Below are positions 1 through 5,604 of a stretch of DNA of 11,239 bases, one piece after another; within the stretch, counting starts at the first letter, position 1; every line of letters starts with the position of its first letter. The notes beneath the pieces are model-generated. The model did not search any database, had not been told where the DNA came from, and saw only the letters and a program-made list of their open reading frames with translations. The stretch spans positions 1 to 11,239 of the forward strand of contig JAISWV010000157.1 in NCBI GenBank assembly GCA_031270755.1, written 5' to 3'. The stretch comes from Synergistaceae bacterium. GTDB lineage: Bacteria; Synergistota; Synergistia; Synergistales; Aminobacteriaceae. The translations under genes and the position numbers were made by a program.

Positions 1-130
1 AATCTTAAGTTGACAGCAGTGATCTACACCCTACAGGTCGAGGAAGTTATGATATAGTACCAGAACGAATTGACTGTTTCCCTATGCTGTTTGCGCAGTC
101 AAGCGGGGAACGATAAGGAAGGGATGCGGA
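1..130 (+). promoter_or_regulatory. Upstream leader of the first gene, with weak promoter-like elements and an inverted repeat
   Basis: No gene is visible before 131. A perfect -35-like TTGACA lies at 10-15, but the best -10 at normal spacing (TACAGG, 32-37) is poor. A better -10-like TATGAT sits at 48-53 without a good -35. A 7-bp inverted repeat, TTGACTG (70-76) and CAGTCAA (96-102) with a 19-nt loop, lies between these elements and the gene and could be an operator or a leader hairpin. A ribosome binding site AAGGAAGGG (115-123) precedes the ATG at 131. The assignments are inferred from pattern only, and the true start site could lie outside the window. Confidence 0.3.
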
Positions 131-751
131 ATGAAAGACGAGGTATTGGATGCGCTAGCCCATAGCGTGGTAAAGGAGTCGGCCAAAAAAGAAATTGAAG
201 CGCGACGCTCGCGGCAGCTTTTCAGAGAAGAAAGCATCGATCTGGAGACATTGTGGGAGTTGTTGCCGAAAGAACCAAAACCTTTCGACATCTCGGAGGT
301 TCGGGACGAAACACACCTGAGGGAGATCATCATGGACAGGGTCCTGGAGACGGCCGCGCATAACATCTCCGCCTCTGTGAGGGGCGGTCCATCGGTTCCG
401 CTTGCGGAGCTGCCTGAGGATCAGCAAGCGAAACACCTCAACAAAGTCATATTGGATATGCTGGACAGCGATAGTGGTCCCGGCCCCATTCTCCGACGGT
501 CTATCGCATCGACAATCTTCAATTATCGTATGTGGAACCGATTGAAGGAATTACTGCCGACCCTGCACCCGTCGTCTCCCAAGTCCAAGCGCGTCAGACA
601 GGGCATCGGCTACATCGAAGAGCAGATCAAAACCGGTATGTTTTACTTCGAGGCGTGGACTTTTTTTGGCGACGGGCCCGGGGGAAAACAATCCGATTTG
701 GTAAAACAAAAACTGGTGGAGCGTCTTTTGAAACGAGAAACGAAAGATTGA
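131..751 (+). CDS. Hypothetical protein, soluble, helical and charged, 206 aa
   Basis: I do not recognise this family and assign no function. The ATG at 131 follows a purine-rich ribosome binding site (AAGGAAGGG) with 7 nt spacing. The protein is rich in Glu, Lys and Arg and has no signal peptide, membrane segment, cysteine cluster or nucleotide-binding motif that I can see. Residues 1-35 and about 60-80 look strongly helical. A Pro/Gly-containing stretch around residues 84-95 and another around 145-152 break it into three blocks. The C-terminus is basic (ends ETKD after KRLLKR-like residues). It lies 30 nt upstream of a second unrecognised gene and the two are probably co-transcribed. The proximity of a broken RhuM gene suggests an accessory region. 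It could be a phage- or island-derived protein, but nothing in it proves that. Confidence 0.72.
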   Translation: MKDEVLDALAHSVVKESAKKEIEARRSRQLFREESIDLETLWELLPKEPKPFDISEVRDETHLREIIMDRVLETAAHNISASVRGGPSVPLAELPEDQQAKHLNKVILDMLDSDSGPGPILRRSIASTIFNYRMWNRLKELLPTLHPSSPKSKRVRQGIGYIEEQIKTGMFYFEAWTFFGDGPGGKQSDLVKQKLVERLLKRETKD

Positions 752-781
752 CAAAATCGATACGGAGGAGGTAGAGCGTAA

Positions 782-1321
782 ATGGCAAAAGCAGAAACGA
801 TGTTAAGGGGAATCTTGACGAATTCCGAAATCCTGGACTATCTCACGAAAGAAGACGTGGACAAGAAAATAGAAGCCCTCATGAAAAGAGACGCCCAACG
901 CCGGGCGGAGAGGGCAGAGGAATTTGAGAAAACGGTAACTTCATCCCTTCCCGATGAAGAGAAGGAACGTCTGATGATGGAGATAGTGAATGACCGTATC
1001 TCCGGGCAAGAAGCCGTCGAAAAAGAGCAGCGCATGGCCGCTCTTCAAATACGAAAGGATTACGCAGATTTCAAAAAACACGAAAACGATGCGCTCAAAG
1101 CCATTGTCGCAGGCAATTTCCCCAAATACGAACGCGCTCTCATGAAGGCAGTGGAAGCGGGCAACCTGGTGGACATGGGACTCGAATACATCGAAAATGC
1201 GCACCGTTTTTTTTCGAATTTCAAGGTAACGAAGATGAGCATCCTTTCACCAGAAGAGGCCAACAGACTGTCGGCCACGAAAAAGGTCGTGCATATCGAC
1301 GGGGTAGACGACTTTTTGTAA
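782..1321 (+). CDS. Hypothetical protein, highly charged, probable coiled coil, 179 aa
   Basis: I do not recognise this family. The ATG at 782 has a strong ribosome binding site (GGAGGAGG, 763-770). Residues about 22-60 are dense in Glu, Lys and Arg (DKKIEALMKRDAQRRAERAE and onward) and look like a long charged helix or coiled coil. Residues 65-130 continue helical and the chain ends with an acidic tail (VDDFL). There is no signal peptide or membrane segment. It follows the gene at 131-751 with a 30-nt gap, so the pair is likely one operon whose products may work together. The two proteins share a loose layout: a charged N-terminal helix, an LP[DE]-type turn followed by a helix, and a late YIE segment followed by an FF. 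Distant paralogy is possible but unproven. A hairpin terminator at 1596-1651 is the first plausible transcript end downstream. Confidence 0.76.
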   Translation: MAKAETMLRGILTNSEILDYLTKEDVDKKIEALMKRDAQRRAERAEEFEKTVTSSLPDEEKERLMMEIVNDRISGQEAVEKEQRMAALQIRKDYADFKKHENDALKAIVAGNFPKYERALMKAVEAGNLVDMGLEYIENAHRFFSNFKVTKMSILSPEEANRLSATKKVVHIDGVDDFL

Positions 1322-1350
1322 ACGTAAATCTCCCTTAAATTATAGGTGTA

Positions 1351-1535
1351 TACAATGAAATGATTATCGCCGTAGGCTTCAAAGTGAACGACGATCGTGC
1401 CGTGCGGTTCCGTAAATGGTCCGGGCAGAGTGTCAAGGATTACACATCCGGTGGACGATGGACGATGGACGCTTGAAAAAAGGCCATGTGTTCACGGACG
1501 ACTATTTCGAGCGGCAGCTTCAGCATATCCGCGCC
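1351..1535 (+). pseudogene. Remnant of a RhuM-family (virulence RhuM) gene, frameshifted and truncated
   Basis: One frame from 1351 reads YNEMIIAVGFKV, then RAVRFRKW and SVKDYT, and stops at TGA 1474-1476. A second frame picks up at 1452 with WTMDDGRLKKG and then TDDYFERQLQHIRA, ending at about 1535. Together these follow the conserved core of RhuM proteins (IIAVGF-KVN--RAVQFRKW, then KDYTIQGWTMDDERLK, then DEYFERQLERIR). Between the Tyr and Trp codons there are 8 nt where the family pattern implies 12, so a 4-nt deletion explains the frame change. The roughly 100 N-terminal and 150 or more C-terminal residues of a full-length protein are absent. A faint further trace (FY, then VYA in another frame) may reach about 1598. 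RhuM genes are typical of genomic islands and defence or mobile regions, so this relic marks the area as accessory. Intact function is very unlikely. Confidence 0.75.
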
Positions 1536-1595
1536 TACTGCCATGCCGCTCATGTCATCCCTACCCTTGATTCTTTTTACCTGGATTGTTTATGC

Positions 1596-1651
1596 AAAAA
1601 GCCAAAATACGAAGAAACACATCCCTCGATTTCGGCTTTTTCACTTTTTTT
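1596..1651. terminator. Probable bidirectional intrinsic terminator
   Basis: AAAAAGCC at 1596-1603 pairs with GGCTTTTT at 1634-1641. The stem continues inward with AAAT/ATTT and CGA/TCG, with one A-C mismatch and one bulged A, leaving an 11-nt loop. On the plus strand it is followed by TTTTT and a second run of seven T (1645-1651). On the minus strand the stem itself supplies the T-tract. It sits between the forward gene pair and the convergent end of ftsH, which is where a shared terminator would be expected. Confidence 0.62.
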
Positions 1652-1672
1652 GCTTCATAATTTTTTATGGAC

Positions 1673-1742
1673 GTCGAAACCGTGAAATCGAAGCCATAAC
1701 ATTGAAGCTACGAGATTGAAGCCATGAGAATGAAGCTATGCT
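1673..1742. repeat. Five imperfect tandem copies of a 14-bp unit
   Basis: The copies start at 1673, 1687, 1701, 1715 and 1729. Copies three and four (ATTGAAGCTACGAG and ATTGAAGCCATGAG) differ at two positions, and the outer copies are more diverged. The period of 14 is not a multiple of three, which argues against a coding origin. The last copy overlaps the ftsH stop codon (1736-1738), so on the minus strand the array forms most of the ftsH 3' untranslated region ahead of the hairpin at 1596-1641. No function can be assigned. Confidence 0.82.
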
Positions 1743-3661
1743 AGAAACTCGTTTGTTTCAGGTACGGCCGACCCCGTTTCCGATCCGGCGTTTTGTCCTT
1801 CTTGCGCTTCCTTCTCACTGGGTTTGTCGGAAAGCTCTTCCCCGTTCATCAGAGCTTCGAAGTCTTTTCCATCCAGAGTCTCGCGCTCCAACAATATTCC
1901 CGCGATCTTGTCCAGAAGCACACGGTTTTCCATCAGGATTTCCTTCGCTTTGGCATAACAGGAATCGACGATCGCCTTGACCTCCTGGTCGATAGCGTAG
2001 GCCACCTCTTCACTGTAATCGCGGTCTTCGGAGATGTCGCGTCCCAAGAAAATCTCCTCGTGTTTGCGTCCCAGTTTCACCAAACCCAGCCGGTCGCTCA
2101 TTCCCAGTTCCGTCACCATTTGGCGGGCGGTCTTCGTGGAACGATCGAGATCGTTGGCCGCACCGCTGGTGACGTCACCGAACGTCAGTTCTTCGGCGAC
2201 GCGCCCGCTGAGCAAGATGCTGATGCGATTCAGCATTTCTGTCCGGGAAACGAGGAAACGATCTTCTTCAGGCAGCTGCAGCGTATAACCCAACGCCGCA
2301 TGTCCGCGGGGCACGATCGAGATCTTATGCACGGGGTCGCTGTCGGGCAGCTTACTCGCCACAATCGAGTGCCCGACTTCGTGGTACGCGATGATCTTTT
2401 TCTCTTTGTCGCTGATCAGGCGGCTTCTTCGTTCAGGTCCCGCCATGACGCGCTCGATTCCTTCTTCGAATTCATCCATGCCAATTTTGTCTTTATTGCG
2501 GCGTGCGGCCAAAAGCGCCGCTTCGTTGACCAGGTTTGCCAGGTCGGCTCCCACGAAACCCGGCGTCCGGCGCGCCAATACTCCGAGCTCCACATCGTTT
2601 TCGATCCTTTTGCCCTTGCTGTGCACCTTGAGAATTGCCTCGCGTCCGTTGACATCGGGGCGGTCTACCACGATATGGCGGTCGAAACGTCCCGGACGAA
2701 GCAGCGCAGGGTCCAAAATGTCCGGGCGGTTCGTCGCCGCGATCAAAATCGTACTGCTGGAGTCATCAAAACCATCCAACTCCACAAGGAGCTGGTTCAA
2801 AGTTTGCTCGCGCTCGTCGTGTCCTCCCCCAAGTCCTGCCCCTCTGTGGCGACCCACAGCGTCCATTTCATCGACGAAAATAAGGCAGGGCTGATACCTC
2901 TTGGCCTGATCGAAGAGGTCACGCACACGAGCCGCGCCTACGCCCACAAACATCTCGACGAAATCGGAACCGCTGACGCTGAAAAACGGAACATCCGCCT
3001 CTCCGGCCGCAGCGCGGGCCAAAAGCGTTTTCCCGGTGCCGGGAGGTCCCAGCAACAAGACGCCCTTTGGAACCTTCGCTCCCAGTCGGGTAAACTTCGC
3101 CGGGTCTTTCAGAAAATGAATGACCTCCTGGAGCTCTTCCTTCGATTCGTCGCAGCCGGCCACATCCGCAAACGTGACCTTCGGGCGGTTGTCCAGAAAC
3201 AATTTCGCCTTGCTCTTCGCGAAGGACATGACTTTGCCCCCGCCGCCCTGCATGTTGTAGAGGAAGAAAACCCACACTCCAATCAACAAAAGCGTGGGAA
3301 AGAGCGAAGACAGAATCGTAACCCACCAAGACGTTTTCTGAGGCGCCTCGATAGTCACGACGACCCCCTTCTTCGCCGCTTCCGCCGCCAAGTTGCCGAC
3401 GTCCACTCCGTAAGTCAAAAATCTGCTGCCGTCTCTCAACTCGCCGCGCAGCGTCGCGGAACTCGATTCACCCGGCAGCGTGTTGTTTCTTATCAATAAT
3501 GTATTGACACGCCCTCTTTCCAGTTCCGACAAAAATGAAGTATAACTGATCTCGATATATTGCTGCTGAGTTTGAGCCGGCGTTAGAAACATGTTCACCA
3601 GGCTGACCACCAAAACGATAAGAATCAGGTACAAACCCAGATTCTTCACTACCCGCCCCAA
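1736..3661 (-). CDS. ftsH: ATP-dependent zinc metalloprotease FtsH
   Basis: FtsH is a hexameric inner-membrane AAA+ protease that extracts and degrades misassembled membrane proteins and selected cytosolic regulators. The 641-aa protein has two membrane segments (about 8-25 and 113-135) flanking a roughly 85-residue periplasmic domain. The AAA domain has Walker A GPPGTGKT at 205-212, the pore loop FVG at 238-240, Walker B IFVDE at 261-265 and a second region of homology with arginine fingers ([10 protein letters not shown] to RPGRFDR, 309-328). The zinc site is HEVGH at 427-431, with Asp504 (AANDL) as the likely third ligand. Most FtsH proteins have HEAGH, but Val is compatible with HExxH. 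The tail from 606 is acidic and disordered-looking. The start is a TTG at 3659-3661, because the only nearby ATG (3664-3666) is out of frame. It follows hpt by 161 bp, as in the common tilS-hpt-ftsH order. Confidence 0.98.
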   Translation of the reverse strand: MGRVVKNLGLYLILIVLVVSLVNMFLTPAQTQQQYIEISYTSFLSELERGRVNTLLIRNNTLPGESSSATLRGELRDGSRFLTYGVDVGNLAAEAAKKGVVVTIEAPQKTSWWVTILSSLFPTLLLIGVWVFFLYNMQGGGGKVMSFAKSKAKLFLDNRPKVTFADVAGCDESKEELQEVIHFLKDPAKFTRLGAKVPKGVLLLGPPGTGKTLLARAAAGEADVPFFSVSGSDFVEMFVGVGAARVRDLFDQAKRYQPCLIFVDEMDAVGRHRGAGLGGGHDEREQTLNQLLVELDGFDDSSSTILIAATNRPDILDPALLRPGRFDRHIVVDRPDVNGREAILKVHSKGKRIENDVELGVLARRTPGFVGADLANLVNEAALLAARRNKDKIGMDEFEEGIERVMAGPERRSRLISDKEKKIIAYHEVGHSIVASKLPDSDPVHKISIVPRGHAALGYTLQLPEEDRFLVSRTEMLNRISILLSGRVAEELTFGDVTSGAANDLDRSTKTARQMVTELGMSDRLGLVKLGRKHEEIFLGRDISEDRDYSEEVAYAIDQEVKAIVDSCYAKAKEILMENRVLLDKIAGILLERETLDGKDFEALMNGEELSDKPSEKEAQEGQNAGSETGSAVPETNEFLA

Positions 3662-3671
3662 AGCATCGCCG

Positions 3672-3678
3672 CCTCTCC
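3672..3678 (-). promoter_or_regulatory. Ribosome binding site that sets the TTG start of ftsH
   Basis: GGAGAGG on the minus strand lies 10 nt before the TTG at 3659-3661. No in-frame ATG or GTG upstream has a comparable site. The resulting protein begins with the short polar stretch and first membrane helix expected for FtsH. Confidence 0.6.
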
Positions 3679-3709
3679 AATCTTCCGTATAAAAGCCAAC
3701 TTTGTGATT

Positions 3710-3787
3710 CTAACATAAGGGACCGGTCAATGAGCACACTGAAACTTGACCATTTTTGCCGGGCGCTTCCCGCGTCATTTCCTCCAT
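3710..3787 (-). CDS. Possible 25-aa small ORF in the hpt-ftsH gap
   Basis: An ATG at 3785-3787 on the minus strand opens a 25-codon frame (begins MEEMTREAPGKNG, ends SLTGPLC) that stops at TAG 3710-3712, 48 nt before the ftsH start. A GAGG motif lies 5 nt upstream of the ATG. The same frame is open further upstream into the hpt end, so it is not a sharply bounded gene, and the purine-rich repeat at 3777-3806 can mimic ribosome binding sites by chance. No family is recognised. If translated, it could be a leader peptide for ftsH. I consider a chance ORF more likely. Confidence 0.15.
   Translation of the reverse strand: MEEMTREAPGKNGQVSVCSLTGPLC
3725..3751. promoter_or_regulatory. Inverted repeat upstream of ftsH, possible operator
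   Basis: GGTCAA (3725-3730) and TTGACC (3746-3751) form a 6-bp inverted repeat with a 15-nt spacer, about 65-90 bp before the ftsH start. It could be a protein binding site or a weak hairpin. I see no convincing paired -35 and -10 around it. Short inverted repeats of this size occur by chance. Confidence 0.25.
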
Positions 3788-3806
3788 AATTTCCTCAATT
3801 TCCTCC
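3777..3806. repeat. Three copies of ATTTCCTC in the hpt-ftsH gap
   Basis: ATTTCCTC occurs at 3777, 3789 and 3798, followed by C in the first and last copies, spaced 12 and 9 bp. On the minus strand it reads as repeated GAGGAAAT, which resembles reiterated ribosome binding sites. It lies 17 bp past the hpt stop codon. It is one of several short tandem repeats near gene ends in this window. Confidence 0.6.
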
Positions 3807-3822
3807 GTCAATATGGAAAGAC

Positions 3823-4368
3823 CTAACACTCCACCGCGCATATGTCCGGCAAATGCCGCCACTTTCCTCCATAATCCAAACCATAGCCCACCACGAAGAC
3901 ATCGGGAATGACAAATCCACAATAATCGACCTTGGCCGCGACTTTCCGTTTTTCACGTTTGTCCAGCAAGACACAGGTACGAAGACTTGCCGGTTTACGA
4001 GTATACATGATATTCAAAAGATAAGACAACGTCAGTCCCGTATCGATGATGTCCTCGACGATCAGGACGTCCCGTCCTTCGATGTCGCTGTTCACGTCCT
4101 TGAGAATCCGCACGGCTCCGCTGCTGGTGGTCGCGTTACCATAGGAGGAGATCGACATGAAATCCATTTTGATATTGAGCTCCGCCGGCATACGGCGCAC
4201 CAGATCCGAGAGAAAAATCACGGCTCCGTTCAATATCCCCACCACCAGCAAATCGCGTCCCGACACCTCGGACACGATTTGGTCCGCCAACGTCTTCACT
4301 CGGCCGCCGATCTCACCCCCGGAAAACAACACCTTGCCTATTCTGTAGTCGGGCTCCATTCTCTCCAT
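3823..4368 (-). CDS. hpt: Hypoxanthine (guanine) phosphoribosyltransferase
   Basis: This cytosolic enzyme transfers the phosphoribosyl group of PRPP to hypoxanthine or guanine to make IMP or GMP (purine salvage). The protein is 181 aa, a normal length. The PRPP-binding signature VLIVEDIIDTGLTL spans residues 101-114, with the acidic pair Glu105-Asp106. The flexible catalytic loop region MSISSYGNAT starts at 71. The C-terminal purine-binding segment, VVGYGLDYGGKWRHLPDI (159-176), is close to the family consensus in which an acidic residue and Lys precede the aromatic. The ATG at 4366-4368 is preceded by AAGGGGAG about 10 nt upstream. It lies 51 nt after the tilS stop, in the tilS-hpt-ftsH order seen in many bacteria, and is probably co-transcribed with tilS. 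Confidence 0.97.
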   Translation of the reverse strand: MERMEPDYRIGKVLFSGGEIGGRVKTLADQIVSEVSGRDLLVVGILNGAVIFLSDLVRRMPAELNIKMDFMSISSYGNATTSSGAVRILKDVNSDIEGRDVLIVEDIIDTGLTLSYLLNIMYTRKPASLRTCVLLDKREKRKVAAKVDYCGFVIPDVFVVGYGLDYGGKWRHLPDICAVEC

Positions 4369-4419
4369 ATTACGACCACTCCCCTTACAGCCGCTCCCCG
4401 ATCGTTTTTTTTCGATTTT

Positions 4420-5598
4420 TCATCTTTTCATCTTTTCATCTATACCGACGTTCACCCAGCTTATCCTATCTTTGCTTCCCCAAATTGACACTCCCTTTTC
4501 CCACTGAAATTCAAATTTCCCCCGCCCTTCCATCAAGCGGGTCAACACACGGACCCGCTCCCGGGAAAGCGCCCGGCCTTCGAAACGGCGTCCGGCCTCG
4601 CGCACCAAAATAGCCCTCTCCCGGGGGGAAAGGGCCCGCAGCTTTTCACGATCGACACTCCACATACCGCCTTCTCCGCCCTCCACTCCATGCGGTTCCC
4701 GGTCGTCGATCTTCGCAGCATCCAGGAGAGCGGCTCCGCAGGCTTCTTCTTCTTCACGATAATAACGCATTTCTTCGGCAAACGCCACCAGGTGATCGAT
4801 GGCTCTTGCGTTGATTTTCTTGCCGACAAGCGGCAGCAACTCGTTGCGTATGAAGTTGCGCGTGCAGTCGTTATCCGAGTTCGATAGATCTTCCCGCCAT
4901 TGGATTCCTCGGCAGTTCAAAAGGGCCCGCAAAAATTCGCGCGAACAGCTCAAAAGCGGCCGGAAAAAAATCCCCCGCCGTTCGGGCATCCCCGCAACGC
5001 CTCGGACGCCCGAACCGCGCAATAAATTGAACAGAACGGTTTCGGCGACGTCTTCTTTGTTGTGTCCCAAAGCGACGCCCAAAGCAGCGCACTCTTTCGC
5101 GACGGACTCCAAAAACGCGTAACGCAATCGCCGGCCTCCGGCCTCCAAAGATTCGCCTTTCTTCAGCAGCCTGGGCACGTCGAGATGCCGAATTTTCGCT
5201 TCCAACCCCCAAAGGGCCGCCATTTTCTCCACAAAACGCGCGTCCGACAAAGAGTCCTCGCCGCGTATGCCATGCTCCAAATGCGCAACGACGACTTTCC
5301 CTTCATAAAAGGTGCGGAACAACCACAAAAGGGCCATGGAATCTCCGCCCCCGGAAACAGCCAGCACGATTGTTTTTCCTTCATTTACTCTATCATTTAC
5401 TCCATCTTTTACTCTCTCGTCGCGCAGCCACCCTTGACGATTCCCCGTTTCGAAAAAAAAAGAGCTCAAAGCGCTCAAAGAATACGCATAGGGAATTTTT
5501 TTGCCGAGTTCGCGTTCTCGATCTTCCGGCGACATACGCGACAGGGTTCTTCGATAAAAAGACGGGGCATCCCAATGCCAATGCCAAAATCCTTCCAT
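4420..5598 (-). CDS. tilS: tRNA(Ile)-lysidine synthetase TilS, with an unusual N-terminal extension
   Basis: TilS uses ATP to attach lysine to C34 of the CAU-anticodon tRNA-Ile, switching it from AUG to AUA decoding; it is essential in most bacteria. The PP-loop SGGGDS is at residues 82-87. LEHGIRGEDS follows at 107-116, then GHNKEDVAETV (178-188), NLLRGSGVRGVAGM (191-204) and the REDLSN...RNFIRNELLPLV region (235-258). From the P-loop onward about 310 residues remain, so the C-terminal domain looks short or diverged. In most homologues the P-loop lies within the first 20-30 residues, whereas here about 80 residues precede it if the ATG at 5596-5598 is used. That start is only 6 nt after the slt stop, with a weak site (GAGAAG). 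An internal start such as Met22 cannot be excluded. Residues 63-74 are encoded by a 12-bp tandem repeat, and the last codons lie in an 8-bp repeat. Confidence 0.94.
   Translation of the reverse strand: MEGFWHWHWDAPSFYRRTLSRMSPEDRERELGKKIPYAYSLSALSSFFFETGNRQGWLRDERVKDGVNDRVNEGKTIVLAVSGGGDSMALLWLFRTFYEGKVVVAHLEHGIRGEDSLSDARFVEKMAALWGLEAKIRHLDVPRLLKKGESLEAGGRRLRYAFLESVAKECAALGVALGHNKEDVAETVLFNLLRGSGVRGVAGMPERRGIFFRPLLSCSREFLRALLNCRGIQWREDLSNSDNDCTRNFIRNELLPLVGKKINARAIDHLVAFAEEMRYYREEEEACGAALLDAAKIDDREPHGVEGGEGGMWSVDREKLRALSPRERAILVREAGRRFEGRALSRERVRVLTRLMEGRGKFEFQWEKGVSIWGSKDRISWVNVGIDEKMKR
4421..4440. repeat. 8-bp tandem repeat overlapping the 3' end of tilS
   Basis: CATCTTTT occurs at 4421-4428 and 4429-4436, followed by a partial copy CATC. 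On the minus strand this is GATGAAAA repeated. It encodes the last residues of TilS (DEKMKR) and overlaps the TGA stop at 4420-4422. Because 8 is not a multiple of three, gain or loss of one unit would change the C-terminal end of the protein. Confidence 0.7.
5382..5417. repeat. In-frame 12-bp tandem repeat inside the tilS N-terminus
   Basis: Three imperfect copies, CATTTACTCTAT, CATTTACTCCAT and CTTTTACTCTCT, lie head to tail. On the minus strand they encode the four-residue periodic stretch VKDGVNDRVNEG just before the PP-loop of TilS. The unit length preserves the reading frame. Confidence 0.8.
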
Positions 5599-5604
5599 CG
5601 CTTC

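Noticed and set aside
1416..1685. Intact small gene of 89 codons
   Set aside because: Its middle matches the RhuM core, but its first 12 residues are out of frame with the homologous upstream segment and its end is unrelated, so it is part of a pseudogene.
1673..1742. CRISPR array
   Set aside because: Units of 14 bp are directly adjacent with no spacers and no cas genes are nearby.
1793..3499. Long open frame on the plus strand opposite ftsH (568 codons)
   Set aside because: It is antisense to an unmistakable FtsH, shows no family motif and has low-complexity His/Arg/Gln-rich content typical of a mirrored reading frame.
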